Below, piece after piece: positions 44,068-52,732 of a DNA stretch of 64,000 bases; within the stretch, counting starts at the first letter, position 1, and the number at the start of each line of letters is the position of its first letter. The notes beneath the pieces are model-generated. The model was not told the DNA's origin. It worked only from the letters and a program-made list of their open reading frames with translations, and ran no database searches. Location: assembly GCF_036248275.1 (NCBI RefSeq), contig NZ_CP109181.1, positions 2,852,001-2,916,000 of the forward strand, given 5' to 3'. The translations under genes and the position numbers were made by a program. This DNA is from Streptomyces sp. NBC_01716 (GTDB lineage: Bacteria; Actinomycetota; Actinomycetes; Streptomycetales; Streptomycetaceae).

Positions 44068-44838
44068 TCAGGCGGCCAGTCCCAGGGCCGCCATCCGCTT
44101 CGTGTGCGCCTCGGTGATCCGCGAGAACATCCGGCCCACCTCGGCCAGATCGAACCCGTCGGCGACCCCGCCCACCAGCATCGTCGACAGCGCGTCCCGG
44201 TCGGCCACCACCCGCTGCGCCTGTGACAGCGCCTCACCCATCAGCCGCCGCGCCCACAGGGCGAGCCGCCCGCCGACCCGGGGCTCGGCCTCGATCGCTG
44301 CCCTGACCTTCTCGACCGCGAAATTGCCGTGCCCTGTGTCATCGAGCACAGCGAGCACCAGACCGCGGGTGTCGGAGTCCAGGCGCGCGGCCACCTCGCG
44401 GTAGAAGTCACTGGCGATCGAATCGCCCACATACGCCTTGACCAGGCCCTCAAGCCAGTCCGACGGCGCGGTCTGGCGGTGGAAGTCGTCCAGTGCGGTG
44501 GCAAAGGGATCCATCGCGCCCGTCGGATCGGCGTCAATTTCGCCGAGCCGGTCGCGCAGCCTCTCGAAATGGTGGAATTCGGCGGAGGCCATCTTCGCGA
44601 GTTCCGCCTTGTCGTCCAGAGTCGGCGCGAGTTTGGCGTCCTCGGCAAGCCGCTCGAAGGCCGCCAGTTCGCCGTAGGCGAGCGCTCCCAGCAGATCCAC
44701 GACCGCGGCCCGGTACTTCGGGTCGGCGGAGGCGGTCGCCCAGTCCTGGGCGGCGATCCCGGTGAGTTCCGCGGGCGCGGAACCGGTCGGTGACCCTGGT
44801 GTGGACTCGGGCTCTGTGGCGTTGTCAGACGTCTCCAT
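44068..44838 (-). CDS. Ferritin-like (MiaE-type) domain protein
   Basis: The 256-residue protein has a four-helix-bundle look with acidic metal-ligand positions ALAYGELAAFERLAEDA (about 52-68), FHHFERLRDRL (about 87-97) and, in the second half, LDDTGHGNF. I take it as a ferritin-like diiron-fold protein, close to the MiaE/Rv3210c type. ATG 44836-44838 begins METSDNATEP. Its function is not known. Confidence 0.85.
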   Translation of the reverse strand: METSDNATEPESTPGSPTGSAPAELTGIAAQDWATASADPKYRAAVVDLLGALAYGELAAFERLAEDAKLAPTLDDKAELAKMASAEFHHFERLRDRLGEIDADPTGAMDPFATALDDFHRQTAPSDWLEGLVKAYVGDSIASDFYREVAARLDSDTRGLVLAVLDDTGHGNFAVEKVRAAIEAEPRVGGRLALWARRLMGEALSQAQRVVADRDALSTMLVGGVADGFDLAEVGRMFSRITEAHTKRMAALGLAA

Positions 44839-45274
44839 GGAGCGCACAATAACCCGCTCGACGCACCTCGTAGAGCCCACTTCGCGCACCGTTCAAGAGC
44901 CCGGTCGGGCACTGCCCTGACACCGTTCCGACGAATTCGTCCAACACACCTGCGCGATTCCGGGGTACAGTGGTAATGCGCCTGCCGAGTATTCGGTGGG
45001 CCATCGCAGTGTTTGACCGGGAGATCTGTCCCGGACAGGCCCCATGAGGATGCCCGGTCGGTGGCCCGATCGGCTCCGACCCCGACCGCCCTCCGCGCGG
45101 ACCGTGCGCACAGCTGCGTACGACCTGCAGATGAGGGGCCCCCTCAGCGGCACGAGCGCTCGAGCGACGGCAGTGGTCCCGCGCCATCCGGCCAATCCAC
45201 GGCCGGCCGAGTACCCAGGTGCGGTACGACCCCCGCGTTCGCCTCGGGTCGCGTCTCACAGAAGAGGCAGCACC
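44839..45274. other. 436-bp spacer upstream of the DEAD-box helicase
   Basis: This divergent region has no ORF with coding character; the in-frame stretch from ATG 45044 reads as compositional noise. Long leaders are usual for cold-shock and DEAD-box genes. I could not fix a -35/-10 pair or a convincing RNA fold. Confidence 0.5.
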
Positions 45275-47185
45275 CTGACTACGACTTTCCGAGACCTCGG
45301 AATCCTTCCCGAGACGGCCGAAGCGCTCGAAGCCGTCGGCATCATGTCCCCGTTCCCCATCCAAGAGATGACGCTCCCGGTCGCCCTGTCCGGCAAGGAT
45401 GTCATCGGCCAGGCCAAGACCGGCACGGGCAAGACGCTCGGCTTCGGCCTGCCGCTCCTGGAGCGCGTCACCGTCCCCGCCGACGTCGAGGCGGGCCGGG
45501 CCGTTCCCGAGCAGCTCACCAACGCCCCGCAGGCCCTCGTGGTCGTCCCCACCCGCGAGCTGTGCCAGCAGGTCACCAACGACCTCCAGACCGCCGGCAA
45601 GGTGCGCAACGTGCGCGTGCTGGCGATCTACGGCGGCCGTGCCTACGAACCGCAGGTCGAAGCCCTCAAGAAGGGCGTCGACGTGATCGTCGGCACCCCG
45701 GGCCGGCTGCTCGACCTGGCCGGCCAGCGCAAGCTCGACCTGTCGCACGTGCGCGGCCTCGTCCTGGACGAGGCCGACGAGATGCTCGACCTGGGCTTCC
45801 TGCCCGACGTCGAGCGGATCATCCAGCTGCTCCCCGCGAAGCGCCAGACGATGCTGTTCTCGGCGACCATGCCGGGCGCGGTCATCGGTCTCGCGCGCCG
45901 CTACATGTCGCAGCCGACGCACATCAGCGCCACGTCGCCGGACGACGAGGGCGCGACGGTCGCCAACACCACGCAGCGCGTCTACCGCGCCCACTCCATG
46001 GACAAGCCGGAGATGGTCGCGCGCATCCTCCAGGCCGAGGGCCGCGGGCTCGCGATGATCTTCTGCCGTACGAAGCGTACGGCCGCGGACATCGCCGACC
46101 AGCTCGCCCAGCGCGGCTTCGCCTCGGGCGCCGTCCACGGCGACCTCGGCCAGGGCGCGCGTGAGCAGGCGCTGCGCGCGTTCCGCAACGGCAAGGTGGA
46201 CGTTCTCGTCTGCACCGACGTCGCCGCGCGCGGTATCGACGTCGAGGGTGTGACGCACGTCATCAACTATCAGTCGCCCGAGGAGGAGAAGACCTACCTC
46301 CACCGCATCGGCCGTACCGGCCGCGCGGGCGCGTCCGGCATCGCCGTCACGCTGGTCGACTGGGACGACATCCCGCGCTGGCAGCTGATCAACAAGGCGC
46401 TGGACCTGGGCTTCCCGGACCCGCCGGAGACCTACTCGACCTCGCCGCACCTCTTCGAGGAGCTCAGCATTCCCGCGGGGACGAAGGGCATCCTGCCGCG
46501 TACGGACCGGACACGTGCCGGTCTGTCGGCGGAGCGGGTCGAGGACCTGGGCGAGACGGGCGGCCGTGGCCGCAAGTCCGCCGGGGCCCCGTCCGCGCGG
46601 TCGGCCGGCGCCGCCGTGCAGGAGGAGCGCCCCGCCCGTACGCGCACACCGCGCCAGCGGCGCCGTACACGCGGCGGGACTCCCCTGGAGGCCGGCGAGG
46701 CGCAGACGCAGACAGTGGCGGCGACGGCCCCGGCGGCGACCGGAGCGGTCGACACCGCCGAGGGCGCTGAAGCGGCCGAGCCGCGCGTCCCGCGCCGCCG
46801 TCGGCGTACGCGCGTGGGCGTACCCGCCGACGCGGCTGCCGCGGTCGCCACGACCGTGGCGCAGCCGGGGACGGACCTGTTCGTCGAGCCGGTGGCCGAG
46901 CAGGGCGACGCCGACGCCGATGCGGTCACCAAGCCGCGCCGTCGTCGTACGCGGGCCGCCAAGCCCGCTGTCGAGGCCGTGGAGACGGTCGCGGCCGTGG
47001 TCGTCGACCCCGGCGCCGGGGCGAAGACCGAGACCAGCCCCCGGCGCCGTACGCGCGCCGCCAAGGCCCCGGTCGAGGCCGGCACGGTGAAGGCCGCCGA
47101 TTCGGCGGATGGCGACGCCCCCGCCGCCGAGGCCAAGCCGCGCCGGCGCCGTACGCGCGCGGCGGCGGCCCAGCCCGAGAGCTGA
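45275..47185 (+). CDS. DEAD-box RNA helicase with repetitive arginine-rich tail, CTG start
   Basis: The 636-residue protein has a Q motif (FPIQEMTLP), Walker A AKTGTGKT (47-54), VLDEADEM (DEAD), SAT, and HRIGRTGRAG. Its 200-residue tail carries repeated RRRRTRAA-type blocks, probably RNA-binding. The conserved N-terminus TTTFRDLGI follows CTG 45275-45277, which has AGAGG seven bases upstream; no ATG or GTG lies nearby in frame. I therefore propose a CTG start; ATG 45044 would add 77 residues without coding character. It matches the RhlE-type helicase of this block in mycobacteria. Confidence 0.93.
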   Translation: MTTTFRDLGILPETAEALEAVGIMSPFPIQEMTLPVALSGKDVIGQAKTGTGKTLGFGLPLLERVTVPADVEAGRAVPEQLTNAPQALVVVPTRELCQQVTNDLQTAGKVRNVRVLAIYGGRAYEPQVEALKKGVDVIVGTPGRLLDLAGQRKLDLSHVRGLVLDEADEMLDLGFLPDVERIIQLLPAKRQTMLFSATMPGAVIGLARRYMSQPTHISATSPDDEGATVANTTQRVYRAHSMDKPEMVARILQAEGRGLAMIFCRTKRTAADIADQLAQRGFASGAVHGDLGQGAREQALRAFRNGKVDVLVCTDVAARGIDVEGVTHVINYQSPEEEKTYLHRIGRTGRAGASGIAVTLVDWDDIPRWQLINKALDLGFPDPPETYSTSPHLFEELSIPAGTKGILPRTDRTRAGLSAERVEDLGETGGRGRKSAGAPSARSAGAAVQEERPARTRTPRQRRRTRGGTPLEAGEAQTQTVAATAPAATGAVDTAEGAEAAEPRVPRRRRRTRVGVPADAAAAVATTVAQPGTDLFVEPVAEQGDADADAVTKPRRRRTRAAKPAVEAVETVAAVVVDPGAGAKTETSPRRRTRAAKAPVEAGTVKAADSADGDAPAAEAKPRRRRTRAAAAQPES

Positions 47186-47195
47186 CAGCGCACGC

Positions 47196-47235
47196 CCGAC
47201 GGCCCGGCACCCCCCAGGGGATGCCGGGCCGTCGG
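47196..47235 (+). terminator. Terminator of the DEAD-box helicase gene
   Basis: A perfect 14-bp stem (47196-47209 with 47222-47235) surrounds a C/G-rich loop, 10 bp after the helicase stop. Confidence 0.85.
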
Positions 47236-47318
47236 CGTGTTCGCGGGTCCTCTATCGCGCCTCCTGAGGAGGCCGGGCGGGTGAGGCGGCTGTGGGCGTG
47301 GGGACTTACTCTCGTCGC

Positions 47319-48170
47319 ATGAGCAGGCCGCCCACGTTCACTCCCCCGCCCTGTGCCCGCGCGCGCCAGTTGGCGACGAGCCGCGGGCACTTCGCCGTGC
47401 TCGACGCGCGCCCCGGGGGGACGCCGCGGGGCACCGCCCTTCTGATGCCCGGATTCACCGGCAGTAAGGAGGACTTCATCGCGATGCTGGAGCCGCTCAC
47501 CGCGGCCGGCTACCGAGTGATCGCCGTCGACGGGCGCGGGCAGTACGAGTCCGTGGGACCCGATTCCCAAGAGGCGTACGCCCAAGAGGAGTTGGCGGCG
47601 GATGTGCTGGCGCAGGCGGAGGCGGTCGGGGCACCTGTCCATCTCGTGGGCCACTCGCTGGGCGGGCAGATCGCCCGCGCGGCCGTCCTTACGGACGCGG
47701 AGCCGTTCCGTACGCTGACGCTGATCTCCTCGGGCCCCGGCCGTATCGCCCCCTCCCAGGAGGAGCGGGTGCGGCTGCTGAGCGAGGCCCTGGCGCTCAC
47801 GAACATGGACATGGAGCGGGTCTGGGAGGGCATCCAGGCGATGGAGCCGCCGGAGGAGACCTCCGTCGACGGCACGGATCTGCGCCGCCGCTGGCTGCGC
47901 CACAACCCGGTGCAACTCATCACCACGGGGCGGCAGTTGACGGTGGAGCCGGACCGGGTGGCCGAGCTCGCCGCCGTACATCCGCTGCCGAAGCATGTGA
48001 TGTCCGGCGTGCGGGACGACACCTGGCCCGTGCCGCTGCTCGACGACATGGCGCGGCGGATGGACGCGCGCAGGACCGTGATCGAGGGCGCCGAGCACTC
48101 GCCGAACACCGATCAGCCGCTGCGTACGGCAGCGGCCCTCAGCGCCTTCTGGGACGGCTCCGGGCGCTGA
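47319..48170 (+). CDS. Alpha/beta hydrolase
   Basis: The 283-residue protein has the motifs MPGFTGSKEDF (oxyanion side), GHSLGGQ (nucleophile serine, about 118), and a late histidine in EGAEHSPN. ATG 47319 is preferred (MSRPPTF). No secretion signal is visible and the substrate is unknown. It is convergent with the NYN gene, 24 bp apart, with no clear terminator between them. Confidence 0.92.
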   Translation: MSRPPTFTPPPCARARQLATSRGHFAVLDARPGGTPRGTALLMPGFTGSKEDFIAMLEPLTAAGYRVIAVDGRGQYESVGPDSQEAYAQEELAADVLAQAEAVGAPVHLVGHSLGGQIARAAVLTDAEPFRTLTLISSGPGRIAPSQEERVRLLSEALALTNMDMERVWEGIQAMEPPEETSVDGTDLRRRWLRHNPVQLITTGRQLTVEPDRVAELAAVHPLPKHVMSGVRDDTWPVPLLDDMARRMDARRTVIEGAEHSPNTDQPLRTAAALSAFWDGSGR

Positions 48171-48194
48171 GGGGGACCGGAGGGACCGGGGAGC

Positions 48195-49106
48195 TCAGAA
48201 CTGCGCCTGGAGGTGCTGCCAGAACCCGTCCCGCAGTGCCCGCCGCAGGATCGCGTGCCCCCGCAGCGAGCGTTGCAGCAGCTTCTCCGCCTCGATGAGC
48301 AGGTCCTGGTCGACGGGGCCCGGCAGATACGGATGGCCGGGCAGCAGTTCGGCCATCGCCACCCGCCCGCGCCCGACCAGCCATGTCGCGGCGATCTGCG
48401 CGCCGATGAAGCGCACCTGTTCGCGCGAGGGCGGCGGCTCGCCCTCGTTCTCGTACGTGGTGACCGCCCGCCGCGTCACGTACGGCTGCCAGAATTCGAG
48501 GTCGAAGGTGCGCTGGCTGTCGACCTCCCACAGAAGCGGTTCGGCCTGGTTGCGCCCCTCGCCGGCCTCGATGCCCCAGAGATGGACGCGCGCGCCGTAT
48601 CCCTGCGCGGCCTCCACGGCCGACACCAGGTCCTCGTCACCGCCGACGAGTGCGGCGTCGCTGATGGCGCGGTGCCTGGCGAGCGATTCGAGATCCGTGC
48701 GGATCAGGGAGTCGACGCCCTTCTGCTGGTTGTTGGCGTTGAGATTGCCGAGGCGGACCTTGACGTCCGGCAGCTCGGCGATGGCCTGCTGCTCGGGCGT
48801 GTGGATACGGCGCCGCGCGCCGTCGTACCAGTAGACCCGGAGCAGTCTGCTGTCGGCGAAGATCGTGCGCGCCTTGTCGATGAACGCCTCGATGAGCCCC
48901 TCGGCGTCGAGATCGAAGGACCGCCGGTCCTCGGTCCCCGCGACCAGTAATCCGGCCGCAGCGTGGACGTAACCCGCGTCGACGAAGATGGCGTGGGTGG
49001 ACGGTGTCTTCGAGACCTCGGCGAGCATCCGCTGGAGCAGTTCGTTGGTGCGCTCCAGGCGGGCGCCGACCTCGGCGATGTCGGGATTGATCTCTGCCTC
49101 GCTCAT
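48195..49106 (-). CDS. NYN-domain (PIN-like) putative nuclease, TTA codon
   Basis: The 303-residue protein has a short helical N-terminus and an NYN/PIN-like fold: THAIFVDAGYVH (about 38-49) with the first acidic residue, GVDSLIRTDL and ALVGGDEDLVSAV with later acidic residues, typical of metal-dependent RNases. The C-terminal 90 residues are helical. Codon 53 (48948-48950) is TTA, so it should depend on bldA. ATG 49104-49106 is used; GTG 49128-49130 is an alternative. The RNA target is unknown. Confidence 0.85.
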   Translation of the reverse strand: MSEAEINPDIAEVGARLERTNELLQRMLAEVSKTPSTHAIFVDAGYVHAAAGLLVAGTEDRRSFDLDAEGLIEAFIDKARTIFADSRLLRVYWYDGARRRIHTPEQQAIAELPDVKVRLGNLNANNQQKGVDSLIRTDLESLARHRAISDAALVGGDEDLVSAVEAAQGYGARVHLWGIEAGEGRNQAEPLLWEVDSQRTFDLEFWQPYVTRRAVTTYENEGEPPPSREQVRFIGAQIAATWLVGRGRVAMAELLPGHPYLPGPVDQDLLIEAEKLLQRSLRGHAILRRALRDGFWQHLQAQF

Positions 49107-49177
49107 ACGCGGTCCATTGTCCGTGGACACCTCTGTACTCGCCAGTAATCAGCCATCTGAAAAATTTCCTTAGTGTA

Positions 49178-49204
49178 GGGAATGTTTGCAGAGGGCAAGG
49201 CGTT
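49178..49204 (+). promoter_or_regulatory. SigR-type promoter before the 50-aa protein
   Basis: GGGAAT at 49178-49183, an 18-bp spacer and GTT at 49202-49204 exactly fit the SigR pattern seen at mrx1. The start codon is 79 bp downstream, so the leader would be about 70 nt. Confidence 0.6.
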
Positions 49205-49282
49205 GTCGCCTGATGTAATCAACGATGGGTTATCCGTCACACACAGTTCTCCTACGGAGGATCAGACGAAGGGAGAAGCGGT

Positions 49283-49435
49283 ATGCGCTTCGAGATCATG
49301 CGACTGAACGATGCTGACGGCACCGCCGTCGACAGCACCGTCGTGGACGCCGCCTCCGTCAATCAGATCGTGCAGCAGGCCGCCTCCACAGGGCAGCGCC
49401 TCTACATCCGCCCGGCCGAGACCCCGGCCTCGTAA
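49283..49435 (+). CDS. Small protein, 50 aa, behind a SigR-type promoter
   Basis: The ORF reads MRFEIMRLNDADGTAVDSTV..., has a GGGAGAAGCG ribosome site, and ends ETPAS. Codon use (third position G/C in most codons) is typical of the genome, which supports real coding. No domain is recognised and it contains no cysteine. It lies alone between the NYN gene (divergent) and MarC (convergent), with its own terminator. Confidence 0.8.
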   Translation: MRFEIMRLNDADGTAVDSTVVDAASVNQIVQQAASTGQRLYIRPAETPAS

Positions 49436-49478
49436 ATTCTCGGATCCCTCCGGATCCACTGATCGGCTCATGTCGAGA

Positions 49479-49512
49479 CGCCCCCGTACGGACATCCGTA
49501 CGGGGGCGCTTT
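49479..49512. terminator. Terminator between the 50-aa gene and marC
   Basis: A perfect 13-bp stem (49479-49491 with 49496-49508) and ACAT loop are followed by CTTT on the plus strand. It lies between convergent genes. Confidence 0.85.
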
Positions 49513-49516
49513 GGTC

Positions 49517-50122
49517 TCACGCGGCCTGCACGACCTGCGTGACGCCGTTGATGATCTGCTGCACGGCGATGGCCGAGAGCATCATTCCGGCGAGCCTGGT
49601 CACCAGCACCACACCGCCGTCCTTGATGACCCGGATGATCACCAGCGAGTAGCGCATCGTGAGCCAGAGCACGGCGTGCATCGCCACGATCGCCACCCAC
49701 ACCGAGATCTGCGCCGCCGCCCCGTCGGCGTGCTGGACGGCGAGGATGACGGAGACGATCGCGCCGGGGCCGGCCAGGAGCGGCATGCCGAGCGGTACGA
49801 GGGCGACGTTGACGTCCTTCGTCTGCTTGGGCTCGTCGTTCTTGCCGGTGAGCAGATCGAGAGCGATGAGCAGCAGGAGCAGTCCGCCGGCGATCATCAG
49901 CGCGGGGACGGATACATGCAGATAGTCCAGGATCTGCTGGCCGAGGATGCCGAAGACGGTGATCACGCCGAAGGCGACGGCCACCGCCTGCCAGGCCATC
50001 CGGCGCTGGACCTTGGCGGGGCGCCCGGAGGTGAGGCCGAGGAAGATCGGGGTGATCCCGGGCGGGTCCATGATCACGAACAGGGTCAGGAAGAGGGAGC
50101 CGAAGACGGCGGCGTCGAACAC
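49517..50122 (-). CDS. MarC family integral membrane protein
   Basis: The 201-residue protein has six hydrophobic segments with FVIMDPPGITPIFLGLT (about 16-32) and PLLAGPGAI, the MarC signatures. MarC proteins are inner-membrane proteins of uncertain transport role; the old link to multidrug resistance is not upheld. GTG 50120-50122 begins VFDAAVFG. Upstream in-frame residues are not hydrophobic. Confidence 0.92.
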   Translation of the reverse strand: MFDAAVFGSLFLTLFVIMDPPGITPIFLGLTSGRPAKVQRRMAWQAVAVAFGVITVFGILGQQILDYLHVSVPALMIAGGLLLLLIALDLLTGKNDEPKQTKDVNVALVPLGMPLLAGPGAIVSVILAVQHADGAAAQISVWVAIVAMHAVLWLTMRYSLVIIRVIKDGGVVLVTRLAGMMLSAIAVQQIINGVTQVVQAA

Positions 50123-50288
50123 GGTGTGGCCTTGCGGGAGATGGGCGGGCGGGACTCGGGGCGCGGTACGCGGCCGGGCACCGGCGTCGGCCGGGCACGG
50201 CGTCGTACGCGGCTCCGCACGGCGCGGCACGGGGCGCGCGCACGACGGGCACGTGGTGCGGGTCAGGACCTGTGGTGCGGGTCTGGAG

Positions 50289-51158
50289 CTACACGGGTCC
50301 GCCCGTGCCGGGCACCGGGAAGGCGCCCGACGCGCGCCGGACGATCTCGCCGTAGATCTCCGGGTCGGTGCTGTACTCCCCGAGCCGGACGGTCTTCCGG
50401 GTCCCGTGGTAGTCGCTGGAGCCGGTCGTGAGCAGCCCCAGCTCGGCGGCGAGTCCGCGCAGCCGGGCGCGCGTAGGCTCGTCGTGGTTCATGTGGTCGA
50501 CCTCGATGCCGTCGAGGCCCGCCTCGGCCAGCCGTACCAGCGCCGCCTCGGCGACGACCGCGCCCCGGGTCACGGCCAGCGGATGCGCGACGACGGTGAC
50601 ACCGCCGGCGGCCTTGACCAGCCGGACCGCCTCAAAGGGGTCCAGCTCGTGGCGGGGCACGTGCACCCGGCCGTGGTCGGAGAGCCACTGGGAGGTGAAC
50701 GCCTCGTCGACCGAGCCCACAATGCCCAGATCGACGAGGGCCGACGCGACGTGCGGGCGGCCGATCGAGCCGTCTCCGGCGATCCGGGCGACCTGTTCCC
50801 AGGTGATGGGCACGCCGAGTTCCCGGAGCTTGGCCACCATCGCCTTCGCGCGCGGCACCCGGTCGTCGCGCACCAGCTCGCGCTCGCGCAGCAGTCGGGG
50901 CTCGTCGGCGTCGAAGAGGTACGCCAGCATGTGCAGGCTCACACCGTCCGCGCGGCAGGAGAGTTCGGCGCCGGTGACGAGGGTGAGGCCGGTGTCGAGC
51001 TCGGCGAGGGCCTTGAGCGCCTCGGCATGGCCCCGGGTCGTGTCGTGGTCGGTGAGCGCGACGACGTCCAGACCGGCGGCCACGGCGTTACGTACGAGCT
51101 CGGCCGGGGTGTCCGTACCGTCCGACGCCGTGGAGTGGGTGTGCAGGTCGATGCGCAC
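50289..51158 (-). CDS. PHP-domain metal-dependent phosphoesterase
   Basis: The 289-residue protein has the PHP metal motifs RIDLHTHSTASDG (2-14), LTDHDT (about 36), VVAHPLA and GSSDYHG. This is the phosphoesterase group that includes 3',5'-nucleoside bisphosphate phosphatases. GTG 51156-51158 has GGAG eight bases upstream. Which phosphoester it cleaves is unclear. It is 166 bp upstream of marC on the same strand. Confidence 0.92.
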   Translation of the reverse strand: MRIDLHTHSTASDGTDTPAELVRNAVAAGLDVVALTDHDTTRGHAEALKALAELDTGLTLVTGAELSCRADGVSLHMLAYLFDADEPRLLRERELVRDDRVPRAKAMVAKLRELGVPITWEQVARIAGDGSIGRPHVASALVDLGIVGSVDEAFTSQWLSDHGRVHVPRHELDPFEAVRLVKAAGGVTVVAHPLAVTRGAVVAEAALVRLAEAGLDGIEVDHMNHDEPTRARLRGLAAELGLLTTGSSDYHGTRKTVRLGEYSTDPEIYGEIVRRASGAFPVPGTGGPV

Positions 51159-51268
51159 GACGCGTACTCCAGGGGTTCGGACGGGCAGGGGACGCTCCAG
51201 GATAACGGGCGTTCGAAGGCGTCCCGAACGCTCGAACCCGCACGCGGTCCGGTCCGGCCGGCCCGCGG

Positions 51269-51907
51269 TCAGCTCAGCAGACGCGGGGAGAGCGCCCCGC
51301 ACGGCAGCAGATCCACCTCGGCGCCGGCGTCCCGCAGATCGGTGAGGACCAGCTCGTCGTACATCAGCAGCCCCGTCTGCTCCGGCCAGACGATCGCCCA
51401 GAGCCAGAGTCCGAGGGCCTCACCGGCGAAGACCGCGCGGTCGGGCGGTGCGTCGGCCACGTGCCAGAGGGGGGTGGGGCGGCCGGCGGCCAGCAGTTTG
51501 GCGTGCGGGGGCCTGTCGGCGCAGATGTGCGGGCCGGGGTCGGGGCCGTCGATCCCGGCGTAGCGCGCCCCGAGTCCGACGCCGAGCTCCTCGGCGACCA
51601 GCAGCAGTTCTCCCGGGCCGCCGAGCGGGCCGGGGCCCGAGCACGCGACGGCGGTGGCCCGGCCGCCGCTGCGGTCGTCGCCCGCGTAGGCGACACCGGT
51701 GTAGAGCCAGCCGACGGGGAGCGGCCAGGGCATCCAGACGGGGACGCGGGCGCGGTTCACCACGACCCCGAGGGCTTCGACGCTGGGCGGTATGACCGGC
51801 TGCAACGGATGGACGGTGCCATGGATGTCGCACTGCCAGGAGTCGGCGAAGAGACCGGGCGCCCTGACCCGGCCACCGCACTTCGGGCAACCTGGTTCGC
51901 CCCTCAT
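51269..51907 (-). CDS. DUF6758-type protein with zinc ribbon
   Basis: The 212-residue protein starts MRGEPGCPKCGGRVRAPG, a CPxCGG zinc-ribbon half, with WQCDIHG later supplying a second metal pair. The rest is a conserved domain of unknown function with LWLWAIVWPEQTGLLMYDEL near the end. ATG 51905-51907 or an upstream TTG is possible. It lies upstream of the PHP gene. Confidence 0.78.
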   Translation of the reverse strand: MRGEPGCPKCGGRVRAPGLFADSWQCDIHGTVHPLQPVIPPSVEALGVVVNRARVPVWMPWPLPVGWLYTGVAYAGDDRSGGRATAVACSGPGPLGGPGELLLVAEELGVGLGARYAGIDGPDPGPHICADRPPHAKLLAAGRPTPLWHVADAPPDRAVFAGEALGLWLWAIVWPEQTGLLMYDELVLTDLRDAGAEVDLLPCGALSPRLLS

Positions 51908-51994
51908 AGCGCCCAACGGTCCTCCCCGGCCGACGCCCCGTCAAGGACGATCACCCCTCCGGCACAGAACGGCGGCAAATACCGGCGGCCTGTA

Positions 51995-52014
51995 CGAGAG
52001 GGGGTCTCCTCTCG
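51995..52014 (-). terminator. Weak hairpin after the SUFU gene
   Basis: CGAGAGG (51995-52001) pairs with CCTCTCG (52008-52014) across a six-base loop. It lies 71 bp downstream of the SUFU-type gene stop on the minus strand. Confidence 0.4.
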
Positions 52015-52084
52015 GCGGCGTACGGGGTTCAGAGACGTACGTACGGCGCCGGCGCGGCACGGTACGACACCGACGGCCGCAGCC

Positions 52085-52732
52085 TCAGTCCAGCGCCACC
52101 GAGCCGCGCAGCGGGTCGCGCAGATCCGTCCCGTGCGCCAGCCACCGCTCCTGGAGCGCCTGCGCGCCCTTCACCCGCTTCCACGCCGCCTCGTTGGCCG
52201 TCATCGGGAGCAGCGGCAGGAACCGTACGGGATCCAGCGGCGCCGCCAGCTCCAGATCGGGGACCAGCCCGCCGGACTCCGCGACGAGCACGGAGCTGAA
52301 CGGCGCGCCGGGCCACAGGGGTTCGCCGACCTCCAGCGAGGCACCCGCGGTCACCACCAACCCCTCGACCTGGGGCGACGCGGCCAGTACGGCGAGGGGG
52401 CGCAGCACCTTGTCGGTGTCGGCGAGCCCGGCCCGTACCGACAGGATCAGCTCGGCGCGCGGCCCCCGGGCCGGGTCGGGGACAACGACCGTGGGGTCGG
52501 CCATCGGCCGCGCGGACATCCCGAGCGTGGCGTACCGCACAACGGCGCCGCCGGACCCGCCGCCGACGCCACCGGGGCCGGCGGAGCCCCCTTCGCTCTC
52601 CCGGTCCCCCGGGTCGAGAAACCGCAGGACCTCGACCCGGTCCGTGCCCACGAACGTCATCGCCGCGCGCGCGTCGGGCTCGCCCAGCGCCGTACGCAGC
52701 TGTGCCTCGACCAGAGAGAGAACTTCTGCCAT
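52085..52732 (-). CDS. Suppressor of fused (SUFU) domain protein
   Basis: The 215-residue protein has the SUFU-type profile: VRYATLGMSARPM, ELILSVRAGL, and FLPLLPMTANEAAWKR near the end. A glycine-rich insert lies at 49-62. SUFU proteins in actinobacteria are thought to be immunity or toxin-related scaffolds, but none is characterised here and no toxin gene is adjacent. ATG 52730-52732 is supported by the conserved start. Confidence 0.85.
   Translation of the reverse strand: MAEVLSLVEAQLRTALGEPDARAAMTFVGTDRVEVLRFLDPGDRESEGGSAGPGGVGGGSGGAVVRYATLGMSARPMADPTVVVPDPARGPRAELILSVRAGLADTDKVLRPLAVLAASPQVEGLVVTAGASLEVGEPLWPGAPFSSVLVAESGGLVPDLELAAPLDPVRFLPLLPMTANEAAWKRVKGAQALQERWLAHGTDLRDPLRGSVALD

Noticed and set aside
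45044..45274. 77-residue N-terminal extension of the DEAD-box helicase
   Set aside because: Translation reads as arginine/proline-rich noise, and no family similarity starts before TTTFRDLGI.
46600..47185. Repeated blocks considered as a CRISPR or tandem DNA array
   Set aside because: The repeats are protein-coding, vary at the DNA level and have unequal spacing.
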